A stretch of 64,000 nt of DNA from Xenopus tropicalis. Its lineage: Eukaryota > Chordata > Amphibia > Anura > Pipidae. The stretch covers positions 133,630,234 through 133,694,233 of the forward strand of contig NC_030682.2 in assembly GCF_000004195.4 (NCBI RefSeq), written 5' to 3'. Below, piece by piece: positions 12,521-24,989 of the stretch. The position numbers and the translations under genes were made by a program. Positions within the stretch are counted from its first letter, which is position 1; the number at the start of each line of letters is the position of its first letter. The notes beneath the pieces are model-generated. The model ran no database searches, was not told the origin of the DNA, and was given only the letters and a program-made list of their open reading frames with translations.

Positions 12521-14808
12521 AAGTCATACAGTGCTGAACGCAGTTGTACATATTTATATGGGTAGTCAATTACAGAAATGGTGAGGGTTTGGGCTAACCT
12601 ATAGCATAATTAGGTGTGACAGAGCATGACTAAGTTGGATAGGGTCTGTGGCCAAAAATGAATTTAATTCTCAGCACCACACAACAGAGGTGAGTAACCT
12701 ACTAATCTACTAACATTAAAGTACAAACTGCATCAAGTCAATGGAAGTATAACCTATAAATAAGCCTGGAGATATCAGTTAGCAATTCATGGTGACACTC
12801 TCCTGTCTCCTCAGTTTATCTTTATTCCCTAACGCAACCGTGTTTCCCCACCTCTCCGCCTGCCACGCAGACATCTCGGGAAGCAGTTTATACTACAATG
12901 CCAGTGTCAGATGTTTGCACGATAAGTATCAAGGCTCTATCTGACCCGCGTTAGTCCTTTCCCACGTTACTTACTTAAATAAATCTGACAGCTCTTCTCT
13001 GTCATTTCGTACCAGTCATAAACATTGTTATCATCCTAGCCTTCATCTTCTCTGAACTTGTGGTACTAGCTCAGAGCAACTGATCTCTGCTAATATCCTT
13101 CCACTGATAACTTCCATCTCAAGTTTTTTTGATGTACCCTCTAACAGTTTCTCAATCATTTTTATTTTTTTAAAAGAAGACAAAAGGTTTAAAATTACCA
13201 GTTGAGAAGAGGATCCGGTAAAAGAAGACAAATAAATATCTACAAATGTAGAGATTTTGACATAATTTAAGAGCAGAATTGTCAGCTGTGTTTGTAAACA
13301 AAGGGAACAATTTATCTTCGTCCAACTGAACCCTTGAGAAACATAGCATTTAATTTAAAAAAAGGGGTAACTTAAATATAAATCACCAAAAATATAGAGA
13401 GGTAACATGTAAATATCATATATATCAAATATACATGTAACACAGAAAAAAATGGAGTTGGAGGAAACAATCTGCAATGTTTGCAAGTTAAATCTCTTGC
13501 CTAGCATTGCCATAGGAAATATTGTATCTATTCAATGCAGTTCATTTAGCCTTGTGTATATTATATTATATAGTGTATATTATATAGGACTTACTGATAA
13601 AGAACCAATCCCACTCTGGAATACTACATGTCTAGGAGAAATGTTAAACAGTTCACCAAGACTTTAAAATGAGCAGTTCAATCACTTACACATTTGATCA
13701 GTAGGACCAAAGTTGGCCTATTTTATACAGAAATGAGATAAAGAAGGAAAAATGTTAGTGATGTGCCATCATATTACTGATCCATTTGCATTACTTTGCT
13801 CACTGCATTGCAGCCAGTTCTTTATCCAAGCAACAATGTGATCCCCTACTGTACATTATTGGCAAGGACCACTCAGTCAAATATGTGGGTAATTATATAT
13901 ACAGGTCACAGATACCCTTCCTGTGTTATAGTAACCCCAACTGGTTATACAAGAGGTATATTGAGCCATTTTTTGTAAATAGGCAAAAGGGGTAATTGCC
14001 CAGGGCCCAAGAGGACTGTGGGCCTACCATTATCAGCTATAACAATTGACTGAAGCATTCCCTCATCAGCTGGAAGAGCTTTACATAACTATTTATTTTA
14101 CTCTCTATTAGAACATGTTCCTAAAGGATATATTTTTAATAAAAAGTTAGTATTAGTCATTACAGTTTAACTTTTTCCAGACAGTCAGTACAGGCTGGCA
14201 CACCTGGATCCCATGTCTATTTTAGTAAGAACCAGTGAGAACACTCTTTTCTCAATATTTCCTTCCTTACTGTACTTTCCTTTGACTTTGGGTAGTACTA
14301 TAAGAAATTTATTGGAGCAGTTGTGAGGGTCCACCAATGAGATACTTGCCCTGGGCCCACTGGTAACTTAAAGCAGCCCTGAGTACCCCTTCAAAGAACT
14401 CCACTATAGATGTTACTGGTCAGTGATGGAAGGTCACAGTTGACACCAGCTCAAGGTCTTTAAGGTGTTTTATGAATCTTAGGTGGAACTGCTGGACTAG
14501 TGCTTTTCGGCACTTGGGAATCAAACGGACATAACAAACCTTCTACAACAATTATCTTTTAAATAACATATCATTTTATGTAGATTAAATGAACTAAATT
14601 GAGAGACTTGTGATCTGTACAAAAAATAATGAATTGAGTAGCTATTTCTTACTAGAAAAATGTCTCTTGTTTTCTCTTGTTTCTTTTATTGACCCTTAAG
14701 CCTGCCAGACCCCCTTCTTCTAGGTGTCTCTGCTTCAAGCCTGGGTCAGCTACTTGTCACTATGGAGGGTGATCATTTAAAGATCTATTTTGTGAATGTC
14801 ATTTGCAC
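12521..14808. other. Intergenic; possible conserved block near 12780-12990; hAT debris at 13990-14390
   Basis: 12780-12990 is unrepeated, balanced in composition and rich in distinct words such as gatgtttgcacgataagtat. From 13990 to 14386, gcccagggcccaag and ccctgggcccactgg with a final aagcagccctg look like a decayed hAT element. No gene found. Confidence 0.4.
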
Positions 14809-14811
14809 TTA

Positions 14812-15137
14812 AGGTCCCCATACACTGGCCAATCCGCTCGCTTGGCCTATGGGTGGGCGATATCGGGAGAATCCAGGATAATTCGATCATTTGGCCCTGG
14901 GGGATTGAATTATAATGACGGGTATAGGAAAAGTCGGTTTGGGGACCGCATGAATGAGCCGATGCGGTCCCCGATCCAACTAGATTTTCTAACCTGCCTG
15001 ATCGAGATCTGGCCAATTTAAGGCCAGATATTGGTCGGGCAGGCCTGTCGGTAGTGCCCATACACGGGCCGATTAGCTGCCGAATCTGTCTAAGGGACCG
15101 ATATCGGCAGCTAGAATCGGCCCCTGTATGAGGACCT
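14812..15137. mobile_element. PIF/Harbinger-type MITE, TTA target duplication
   Basis: The ends are aggtccccatacactggcc and the complement of ggcccctgtatgaggacct, flanked on both sides by TTA (14809-14811 and 15138-15140). The interior is rich in cgatatcgg and gatcggg words in both orientations. Related copies: 29134-29415, 37920-38162, 40203-40511, 50979-51276, 52777-53018. Confidence 0.85.
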
Positions 15138-15140
15138 TTA

Positions 15141-16049
15141 GACTACGAAGCTCCGGTATTTGGCCAAACTAAACAAACTGTGGGTCAGATGGGCATCAGA
15201 TGGGTGATCATATGTAAACAGTTAGAAAAGATATAGGGTAGGAACATGTAGTATATATAAAACCTGCACATTTCTACCACTGACCAAGATGATTATGTGC
15301 ATCTGCTAGCAGTATAATATAAATTTTAAAGGCTAGCTCAGCACAGACGAGAAGCACACATCCAGAAACTGACCCATGTGCAACTGTTTAAGTCCTTCTG
15401 GAACTCATCAGTACAGAGCTGGATTGTTGTATTAGTGATGCTGGCCACAGTCCAGCTACTCTGTTGTGTACCAGATAGTCAAGTAGGTCATTGTTTGGGA
15501 AAAACTCCTCTGCAGTAGTAAGAGTCATGGGGATGCAGAACACCCCAGAGGAAATTTCTATGTCAAAAACTGCCTTTGAGATAGAAAACTTAAAACAGGG
15601 GGAATAAGGATTATGGAGCTTCGCTAAATGACCAGGGCTTTGTTCCATGTATTATAAGGTAAACTATAGAGATAGATTCATATTGGGATTATTTTATGAC
15701 CTAGACAAGTGAGAACAGGTGCACTCCAGGTTCACCTTATGTGAAATGCCTCTTAACTGCAAGTAGCCCTAGTGTAGAGAACCATTGTGATCATGGGATT
15801 GCCAAGGTGCCCAAAACTGCTCCCCACTCACTTATAGCCTGTAGACTGATATCCTAGGAAACTCTCCCCTTTGTACTACTTAAAAAGAACACAAAATTGT
15901 CCTGCAGCCATTACCCTAAAGTTTTAACAATAAGGTCAAAGACACATGGGTCTAACCCTTGATCTTAGTGACTGTCTACAAGTCAAGAGCCATAATATAT
16001 GGCTTTTACTTAACATTAACATCAAACAAATACACTACAGCTAATATCA
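15141..16049. other. Intergenic, nothing recognised
   Basis: About 0.9 kb without gene, repeat or hairpin that I can identify. Confidence 0.4.
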
Positions 16050-16057
16050 CCGTCGAG

Positions 16058-16364
16058 CAGGGGTCCCCAACCTTTCTTACTTGTGAGCCACAGTCAAATG
16101 TAAAAAGACTTGGAGAGCAACACAAGCACCATAAAAGTTCATGGAGGTGCCAAATAAGGGCTGTGATTGGCTATTAGGGGCCTCTATGCACACTATCAGC
16201 TTACAGGGGCTTTATTTGGTAGGAAATCTTGTTTTTATTCAACCAAAACTTGCCCCCAAGTCAGGAATTCAAAAATAACTACATGGTTTGGGGGCAATGA
16301 GAGCAACATCCAAGGGGTTGGGGAGCAACATGTTGCCCCTGAGCCACTGGATGGGGATCACTAC
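16058..16364. mobile_element. hAT MITE (CAGGGGTCCCCAACC ends)
   Basis: It begins caggggtccccaacctttct and ends gatggggatcacta. Flanking 8-mers ccgtcgag and ctgtagag agree at 6 of 8 bases, a worn hAT-type duplication. The same family appears in either orientation at 16433, 19348-19654, 19994-20288 and 51508-51813. Confidence 0.75.
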
Positions 16365-16432
16365 TGTAGAGAATGTATATGTACCTGTGCAGTTGGTTCC
16401 TATCTGTACCTTTCTAACTATAGATGGTAGAC

Positions 16433-16625
16433 CAGTGATCCCCAACCAGTGGCACATAAGCAACATGTTGCTTCCCAACCCCTTTAATGTTTCTTCCAAT
16501 GGCCTCAAAGTAGGTGGCTATTTTTTCTACATTTTTGCAGTTTTGGAAGCACAGAGACACAGTTTTGAGCCTCCTTCAGGCCAGCAGTCCATATGGGACT
16601 ATTCATTTTATTTTGGTATAAGTGT
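16433..16625. mobile_element. hAT MITE, truncated copy of the same family
   Basis: It opens cagtgatccccaaccagtgg and continues through gcaacatgttgcttccc; the right terminus is missing or decayed. It lies 70 bp from the previous copy in opposite orientation. Confidence 0.65.
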
Positions 16626-16933
16626 TTAGGAACGTATATGGCCAGGGGCTATTAATCAATATTTATGCTATTTATCTTCATCTTTGGGCTAGATATTCTT
16701 GAAGCTATTGATGAACTGCCATACTGGTTTCTCTGAAGAAGTGCAATGAATGCTCCTCCATAAACACCTATGGAACAGTGCCTTCTACTGGTGAAATTGG
16801 TATGAACAATGGTAAAATACTTGATTCATTTTACCAAACAATAGGGGCTATTTGCAAAGATGATGCAAGTCCTCGGTGCTCATTTGTTGAACTCTGCAGT
16901 TTATTCCGAAGTAAGCTTGATCACTGTCAGCAC

Positions 16934-17379
16934 CAGTGCTGAGCCTAGCCAGCTGGGCACCCTGGGCAATCCAGATGATCACCTCTGCATGCTAACAAGC
17001 GCGCATCTTTGTTGCCACCTTTCTTCCACTTTAATACCAGCCTTCGGGGTGGGAGAGGGACAGTGATGTCACTTGGGGTGGGGCAATGGGTGGGGAAGAG
17101 GTGGTCATCTACTTAAAAGGGAAGTGATCGCCGTTGAGAGGGTCAAGAAAGGGAGGGATCTACAGGAAGGTTTGCTGCCCTAACAAATTTGCATTGCCGA
17201 CAATGGCCCTAGCTGGGAATTTGCTGATAGGCTGGTCAAATAATGGCTAGATGTGCATTACTGGTGTAGACAAAGGGGGAACATGTGAGTACGTGCGGCA
17301 GAAACACAGTGGGGTACAGGTACCAGTAATGTGTGGGTGGAGGGGGGACCTCTTCTGCCTTTCCCTAGTTCCGGCCCTG
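16934..17379. mobile_element. hAT MITE with perfect 8-bp target duplication GTCAGCAC
   Basis: Identical gtcagcac flanks lie at 16926-16933 and 17380-17387. The ends are cagtgctgagcc and ttccggccctg, a short imperfect inverted pair. 446 bp, no coding capacity. The intact duplication suggests a fairly young insertion. Confidence 0.85.
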
Positions 17380-17435
17380 GTCAGCACCACCACAAAAAGT
17401 TCTGGGGCCACAAAAAAGTGTTAGTATGCACCAGG

Positions 17436-17776
17436 GGCCCCCCTTTAGATTAGAGGAACAGAGCTTCCATTTGAAGCAGCGTAGGGGGTTCCTCACGGTG
17501 AGGGCAGTGAGGTTGGGGAATGCCCTTCCTAGAGATGTGGTAATGGCAGATTCTGTTAATGCCTATAAGAGGGGCCTGGATGGGTTCTTGAACAATCAGA
17601 ATATCCAAGGCTATTGTGATACTAATATCTACAGTTAGTATTAGTGGTTGTATATATATAGTTTATGTATGTGAGTGTATAGATTGGTTAGTATAGGTTG
17701 TGTGCTGGGTTTACTTGGAAGGGTTGAATTTGATGGACTCTGGTCTTTTTTCAACCCTATGTAACTATGTAACTAT
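17436..17776 (+). mobile_element. CR1/L2-like LINE 3' end
   Basis: It encodes a fragment with RLEEQSFHLKQRRGFLTVRA, then LGNALPRDVVMADSVNAYKR, the usual C-terminal tail of CR1/L2 ORF2. It ends in gaatttgatggactctggtc and the duplicated terminal word tatgtaactatgtaacta. 5' truncated, as usual for target-primed insertion. Confidence 0.85.
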
Positions 17777-19339
17777 ATGGTGAAATCCAGAACTGGCAGG
17801 GGTTTCAGTCTTCACAGGGCAGTAAGTTCAGCTCTAGCTGTCATTTCTGGGTTCCAACCTACTGAAATTGTTACAGTCATTGAGGTGACATTTCGGCAAG
17901 TTCAGTTTGAATGTTGTGTTATAGAGCTGGATTCTCAGCCATGCCCCTTTAAACTGTAAATGTAATAAAACACAATCCCCCAGTCCATTATATTCTTTTG
18001 TACTAGCAACTGCCGCCTGGTAAATCATTATGTCAGCCTATAGAAAAAGCATATAGATTTCCAAACAAGCGCCAGCAAATGACTTCATGTTCCTCAGATA
18101 TCAATAATCAAAAATAACGAGCTAAAAACAAGACTACTGTGAGTTTCTTTGCTACAGAAACTGCAACTCATGCACTTATATATTGATAGCTCCGTCGCTA
18201 GATTGTGATTTGCCAAAGTAAACTGAGACAGTGCTGATTTCTGCAGAAATGTATTTGAGTCATACTAGAACTTGTTTCAGCTATTTAATAACCTGGATCC
18301 ATGTGGTCAGATTTCTGTATAATACATTATATAACACAGAAATTAATTCATGCTTGTTTAGTCTTCCAAGAAATCGAGATTATTTATTACTTTTGCTTGG
18401 TATGAAAAATCAGCGTCCAATAAATGCACAACGTCCCTTAAAGGGAAAGCATTAAGGGTTGAATATTCTCCTAAGCCATAACTTTTTGTTTTTTTTTTAG
18501 GAATATTAAAAAACAGAGCTTCTTATAAAAATGAAATATAATTACTGCACGTAGGATGGTTGTGCTGACTCAGAGCAAAAGAAATAAAGAGGAAATGAAG
18601 CAGAAATGGTTTAGCAGCCAGCTCCCATCTCCAACGTTCTTCTCAAGAAACCTGCAGCCAGAGCCGGCTATAGGACAGAGAGTTTAGGTTAGGGTAGAAA
18701 GGGCATATTCCCTGGCAGCTCAGAGGCCCATTACAGGAAAGCATAGATACCTATAAAGGACAGATTATACTGAAATAATTATTAGATATTTTCAATATGT
18801 GCATCTGGGATTCCCAGTCCTCCAGCTACAACTCACATAATCCTGATAATAGCAGCTGAAGGCTGGGGGTACTAGGAGTAGTAGTTTATACCCCATCCTC
18901 CCACCCCTCAGATGTTGGCCCCTGCCTTCCAGTATTGCTGGGCTTCCATCTTCTCTAACTGCCTGTTGATATAAATTGCAGAGCTGCTAAGCGTACACAG
19001 GCTTATGGTCTGAAGAGGAATATACCAATAGACCAGCAGTTGTTGGACTAGTTTAGAAGGTCCGACTGTTGCTCAAGGTCCCTATATAACAAGGTTAAAG
19101 CCATAGATCAAAGAATAAGAATTCACCACAAATTGCATTATAATTGACCTTCATCTCACCCTACGTGGCCTTCAAGCTCAGTCCTCTCTGGTTGGGAACC
19201 ATTTAAATAGAGAGAGCAGACCCATAAATTGAACGGGTCCTGACGAAAGCAGAATATTTATATATTTGTGCAGTTTTAGGGATGGGTGGAAAAAATCTCA
19301 CTCCAATCTAATCTTTCAGCTACTGTAACTTTTAGTATG
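17777..19339. other. Intergenic; candidate conserved block 17970-18320
   Basis: 17970-18320 is unrepeated, with ordered sequence such as tgccgcctggtaaatcatta and aagcgccagcaaatgacttc; it could be a regulatory element. The rest shows no gene or repeat boundary. Confidence 0.4.
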
Positions 19340-19347
19340 ATGTAGAG

Positions 19348-19654
19348 CAGTGATCCCCAACCAGGGGCGCGGGGGCAACATGTTGCTCCCCAACCCCTTG
19401 GATGTTGCTCTCAGTGCCCCCAAACCAGGGAGTTATTTTTGAGTTCCTGACTTGGGGGCAAGTTTTGGTTGAATAAAAACAAGATTTCCTACCAAATAAA
19501 GCCCCTGTAAGCTGATAGTGTGCATAGAGGCTGCCTAATAGCCAATCACAGCCCTTACTTGGCTCCTCCATGAACTTTTATGGTGCTTGTGTTGCTCTCC
19601 AAGTCTTTTTACATTTGACTGAGGCTCACGAGTAAGAAAGGTTGGGGATCCCTG
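19348..19654. mobile_element. hAT MITE with 8-bp target duplication
   Basis: The ends are cagtgatccccaacc and ggttggggatccctg. Flanks atgtagag and atatagag differ at one base. It is about 90% like the copy at 51508-51813 by eye, including the gcccctgtaagctgatag block. Confidence 0.85.
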
Positions 19655-19856
19655 ATATAGAGGGTGACAATTTGCAGTTCATATTAATTTGTTATTATTT
19701 GTATTTTAAATTATTTCACTTAAACGTGAACTTCCCATATAAGAAAGCACACATTGTATCTGGTGTAGGGGAAAGAATTTGCTAGGGGGTCCTGTTACTT
19801 TTAGGGTTACTTTTCTGTACACATGTAGCAACAAAATATTTTAGCCTGAAATGCCC

Positions 19857-20360
19857 CATGTTGGCAGAGTTGGTGGCATCAGTGCTTAAGCTGTGGGGTT
19901 GTAGGTTCCAATCCTGTCGTGGCAGTATCTGCAATGAGTTTATTTATTCCTTCCATTCTTGTGTGGGTTTGCTTCAGTTTCTACACTCTAGACCAGTGAT
20001 CCCCAACCAGTGGCTCGTGAGGAACATGTTGCCCACCGCCCCCTTTGATGTTGCTCCCAGTGGCCTCAAAGCAGTTGTTTATTTTGAATTTATGATTTGA
20101 AGGCAAGTTTTGGAGGCATAAAGACATAAGTACTGCCTAACAGGGCCTTCTGTAGTCTGCCAGTCCACACTGGGGCTACCAAATAATCAATCACAGCCTT
20201 TATTAGGAACTTTTTTCATGCTTGCGTTGCTCCCCAACTTTTTTTTATCTTAAATGCTGCTCACAGTTAAATAGGTTGGGGCACTCTGCTCTAGAAACAT
20301 ACAGGTAGGCTGATTGGCTCCTGATAAACGTGACCATAGTGTGCGGGGTTAGGGACTTAT
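19857..20360 (+). mobile_element. tRNA-derived SINE split by a hAT MITE
   Basis: The head ttggtggcatcagtgcttaa ... ggttccaatcc resembles A and B boxes of a tRNA promoter. The body resumes after the insertion with aaacatacaggtaggctgat and tggctcctgataaa. The insertion 19994-20288 lies between the halves. Confidence 0.65.
19994..20288. mobile_element. hAT MITE inserted in a SINE
   Basis: The ends are cagtgatccccaacc and ggttggggcactctg. Flanks ctctagac (19986-19993) and ctctagaa (20289-20296) match at 7 of 8. It splits the SINE at 19857-20360, giving the order of events. Confidence 0.8.
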
Positions 20361-21504
20361 GTTTATGAAGTATAATCTATATAAAGCACAGAATGGGTTG
20401 GCACTATGAAAATAATAATATAAAGTGTCAGAGGGCTGTAAATGTTTAAATGGAGGTTTTGACCAAAAAATAAGGATGGAAATGGGGCTTGAAACCTATT
20501 GAGACCCAAGTGTTGAACAGGTCAACAAAAGACACATCGGGCATCCAAACCACTATTTATAATCTGCTCCTCATCTAGTCTGGACTGACAGTCATTAGAG
20601 ATTTGCCTCTTAAGAGATTATTACTAATTACATATTAACCATGAAGGGAAAAATATGACCCATCCCAATTTTTACTCTACAAATATTACATTTATCATCA
20701 CACCCATCATATACTGACATTATCACTAATGTATCATAGTAGGAAGGAACCCTCGGCACGGTACAAATAAATAGCTTACACATATAAATGTGACTTTCCT
20801 TCTTTAAAATACAGTTGAAGTTGTCCACAAATGGATAGAACCACCCATGATACCCAACTCCTCAACAAGGGGATCACTGGACAGTACGTGGCATCATATA
20901 CAGTATATATAATGACTTATTATTGGGACTAGAGCACCTAAATAAGGGCCATAATACATAGGGTGTGTTTTGTACCATTGCAATGGGCGTTGCACAGTCC
21001 AAGTGGCTTTCAGTGGCTACAGAAACTCCAATATCATAAAAGAAGACAGAGAAGGGGGGATGGAGGGAAAGAGGAGTTTCTGTGTTGTAAAAGTAAATGC
21101 GGGTTACTAGAGTTTAATGAAACAGGGTGGAATATAGCTTGTAGGATACTGGGACAGTACAGAGGCTTTTAGAGAACATGTAAACAGAATGGGACATTAG
21201 TAAATGTATGGGATGAAAACAAAGAATAAGCAGAGAGCCCTAAGGGGAGAAATACATATACTATTACTTTTTCCATAAATAGGCATAGACTTTTAGGGTA
21301 TAGTCTGTATTGTGAGGGCACAAGATTCCATCTATGCATATATGCCTCTTACCAGATTGTACTTTCAGCAAAATGGAACAATTAACCCCTACAATTTGGT
21401 TAAGAAAGGTTTTATTATCCGTTGCAATTCATTTTTCACAGTTGTGCTTAGAATAGCGGAATGCCTATACTTACATAGTTAGATATTTCTTTGTACGCAG
21501 ACTA
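20361..21504. other. Intergenic, nothing recognised
   Basis: No gene or clear repeat. Short open frames lack family resemblance. Confidence 0.4.
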
Positions 21505-21672
21505 TGAGCAAACTTGGGGAGCTGTCCCTGGCATAGAGATTTGCTACTTACTTATTTATTGTATTTATTATAACACTTGTCCTCCCTGTGTGTAATTTTG
21601 TATATTGTAAAGCACTGCGTATCCTTGTAGCTCTTTATAAATAAAGTTATACATACTAACATACATACATAC
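21505..21672 (+). mobile_element. L2-like 3' tail
   Basis: gtaaagcactgcgtatcctt, tctttataaataaag and a final catacatac microsatellite are the same arrangement as the tails at 3809 and 54772. Confidence 0.55.
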
Positions 21673-22418
21673 AATTACAGTTATAATTGGTGCTTAGTGA
21701 TATAATTTTTCTTACATGACTCACAGAAACCACGTATTATAACAAAATAATGTACTACCTTTTGAAAACATTATAAGGCACCTCTTAGTTCCATGACCTG
21801 TATAAAAGAACCTTTATTTGGTCACAGAACCAAATAAGTGACTTCTAATATCCTTTTCATTTACAGTAGGGGGTACATTATCCCTTATAATACATGAGTG
21901 ATACTCAGAGTTCCCTGTATAACTCAGCCTGCAGCCTTGTGCCTTTATATGGGCACAGAACCCCTCAGTGACTGCTAATATCCTTATCTTTTACAGTAGG
22001 GGGTACATTATCCCTTATAATACATGAGTGATACTCAGAGTTCCCTGTATAACTCGGCCTGCAGCCTTGTGCCTTTATATGGGCACAGAACCCCTCAGTG
22101 ACTTCTAATATCCTTATCATTTACAGTAGGGGGTACATTATCCCCATAGGCGGAGGGTGACTTTTTTGTTTGGGGAGGCTAAATATGGCCCATACACAGA
22201 CTGACCTACAGCTAATGTGACACTTAGTGGATTCACTGCTGGCATAAAAAGTTAACCACCCAACACCTCTTGCTGTTCCTACTGACTCCCAGGGATACTG
22301 TACAAAAGTGCGGGGGGGGGGTGCTTTTTTTTACCCTAAAATGTTTAGGATGTAAAAGTATTCATACATGCACTTCTGTTAGGGGATCTGCAAACATTTG
22401 TGTTTGGGATCAGTTAGC

Positions 22419-22819
22419 TTAAAGGGGTAGTTCGCATTCAAATTCACTTTTATTTTTAATGGTTTTTCAGTTATTTAGCTTTTTGTTCAGCAGCTCTCCA
22501 TTTGGTATTTCAGCAGCTATCTGGTTGCTAGGGTCTTATTTACCCTAACAACCAGGTAGTGGTTTAAACAAGAGATGGGAATATGAATAGTTAAGGGGCC
22601 TACTTGGAAAAATAAGTAATACAAAATTATAATAATAATAATAATATTGTAGCCTCACAGAGCAATATTTTTTGGCCCCCATTTGAAATCTGTATAGAGG
22701 CAGAAGAGAAAGGCAAATTATTCAAAAAAATTAATTAGGAAGACCAATTGCAAAGTTGCTAGGAATAGGCCATTTTATAACATACTAAAGGTTAACTTAA
22801 AAGTGAACCACCCCTTTAG
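22419..22819. mobile_element. T2/Kolobok-type MITE nested in the hAT element
   Basis: It starts ttaaaggggtagttcgc and ends aagtgaaccacccctttaga, the ends of the common T2 family with TTAA targets (right TTAA worn). The middle has tcagcagctctcc and ttgctaggg words found in the copies at 45398-45840 and 53861-54299. Confidence 0.85.
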
Positions 22820-23211
22820 ATGTGTTTATGTTAGTTTTATAGCAAGAAAGGCAGTGGGTACTGACTCCGCATTATATACAGTGAGACGCAGTCCGTATTT
22901 ACAAACCCAGCACATTATATACAGTGAAACACAGTGGGTACTGAGGGCAGATATTCAGGCCCTGGCACTATAACACTGGCACTGATACACAACATTGGCT
23001 CCACTGTAACTAACTAGAAATGAACAAAACAATGACAAAAAAAAAATAGTAAGTGCAAAAAACAACAACAAATATATAAACACACAATGAGCTTTTTCAG
23101 AGGGAAAGAGTTAACTTACCCTCCTTCTGTTAGGGTAGGGGATAGATTATAAATTATTATAGATGTCAGGTCAGGAAAAAAAAATTTAATGTCAGCTAGT
23201 GATTCTTTAGA

Positions 23212-23412
23212 ACTGTATAGTACCTGTGTATAGTACCTGTGTATAGTGCCTGTGTATAGTGCCTGGGTATAGTGCCTGTGTATAGTACCTGTGTATAGTA
23301 CCTGGGTATAGTACCTGTGTATAGTGCCTGTGTATAGTGCCTGGGTATAGTGCCTGTGTATAGTGCCTGTGTATAGTGCCTGTGTATAGTGCCTGTGTAT
23401 AGTGCCTGTGGG
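23212..23412. repeat. 13-bp minisatellite, about 15 copies
   Basis: Tandem tatagtgcctgtg / tatagtacctgtg units with three phase-preserving point variants. No stop on the minus strand, giving a false frame of repeated HYTQA peptides. Confidence 0.95.
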
Positions 23413-24728
23413 ATGAAAACTGCAGCAAAAGTTGAGAGTTGGTTCTTAGGTAAAGTTACAGCTGCAGATTCTTCTTTTCAGTCTTCATTTCTGTTTCCAG
23501 TTTGCAAAATCTCCCAATCCCTGTGTGCATCTGTGCTCTGATTGGTCAATTTTACTGTCTGTCAAGAAAGCTGTGCTCTGATTGGAGAATCCACAAGAAG
23601 AAAGATCCAATCAGAGCACAGCAAAACGGGCTTGCAAGGAACAAATTTCCAGCACAGTGCAGAAACGGAGTAAGGATTTTTTTTTTGTTTTTTTTTAATG
23701 TGCCAAGCAGGTTTGGGGAGGCTTAGCCTCCCCTAGCCTTATGGAAAATCCGCCTATGATTATCCCTTATAATACATGAGTATAACTCAGCCTGCAGCCT
23801 TGCGCCTTTATATGGGCACAGAACCCCTCAGTGACTGCTAATATCCTTATCTTTTACAGTAGGGGGTACATTATCCCTTATAATACATGAGTGATACTCA
23901 GAGTTCCCTGTATAACTCGGCCTGCAGCCTTGTGCCTTTATATGGGCACAGAACCCCTCAGTGACTGCTAATATCCTTATCTTTTACAGTAGGGGGTACA
24001 TTATCCCTTATAATACATGAGTGATACTCAGAGTTCCCTGTATAACTCGGCCTGCAGCCTTGTGCCTTTATATGGGCACAGAACCCCTCAGTGACTTCTA
24101 ATATCCTTATCATTTACAGTAGGGGGTACATTATCCCTTATAATACATGAGTGATACTCAGAGTTCCCTGTATAACTCAGCCTGCAGCCTTGTGCCTTTA
24201 TATGGGCACAGAACCCCTCAGTGACTGCTAATATCCTTATCATTTACAGTAGGGGGTACATTATCCCTTATAATACATGAGTGATACTCATCTGCTGCCT
24301 GAGAATCAGCCCTGTTTGGCATTAGCCTAAGGGCACATATGGAGTGATTGTGGGTCATTTTCCAAGTATTTCCTTTAGACAAATCCATGGGAAGATTTAA
24401 AAATAAATATATATAGTATTTAGGGCCATTAACAAGAGCCCATGACACTTAATCCTACTGATCCTCCAGTTTTACACTGAGTTTCACTAGTTGCTAAATA
24501 CTAATGATGTGCATTTGTTTTCATTATCTGTCCCTCAGCCGTATTTACATTCTCACTGTTTTCTTCAATTTATACCCAAGTGTTAAGAGGTTATTGGGAA
24601 TTAGCTGAGCAATTAAACAGTGGGACTGGTTACACCCAAGCGTTTGTCATTCAAATGAGCTTGTTTAGCACCTACGAGTGAATGACATTAATAGGGTAAC
24701 AGCCTCAAGATAAGCTCAGCCCAAAAGG

Positions 24729-24730
<2 letters not shown>

Positions 24731-24796
<66 letters not shown>
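24731..24796. repeat. (TA)n microsatellite, about 65 bp
   Basis: An uninterrupted TA dinucleotide tract, followed about 130 bp later by a second short TA-rich stretch near 24930. Confidence 0.98.
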
Positions 24797-24799
<3 letters not shown>

Positions 24800-24989
24800 A
24801 AAGGCTGAGGCACACACTTATAGGGATAACAACCTGGGTGCAAATCAGATAAACAATGTAAATATGTAAAAAATGCTGATGCACACCAGGAAAATTTTAT
24901 CAAAAAAAAGATACTTAGTTTATTTAGATCTATATATCTATATATATAATACACAAAAGCCATGAAAATCCTGTAAATTATATCCTTAT

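Larger units (their letters stand above)
22145..23758. mobile_element. hAT-type non-autonomous element, perfect target duplication ATTATCCC
   Basis: attatccc lies at 22137-22144 and again at 23759-23766. The ends are cataggcgga and tccgcctatg, a perfect 10-bp inverted pair. 1614 bp with no transposase frame. It holds a T2 MITE (22419-22819) and a 13-bp minisatellite (23212-23412), and cut into an existing 130-bp array. Confidence 0.92.
21683..24290. repeat. Foldback-type repeat with 130-bp tandem units, split by a 1.6-kb insertion
   Basis: The word ttacagtagggggtacatta recurs at 21861, 21991, 22121, then 23854, 23984 and on, each 130 bp apart. The left part (21683-21860) matches the related element at 24990-25190. 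The array is continuous if the insertion 22145-23758 is removed. Confidence 0.9.

Noticed and set aside
21861..24260. CRISPR-like array of 130-bp units
   Set aside because: No unique spacers; it is a tandem repeat in vertebrate DNA.
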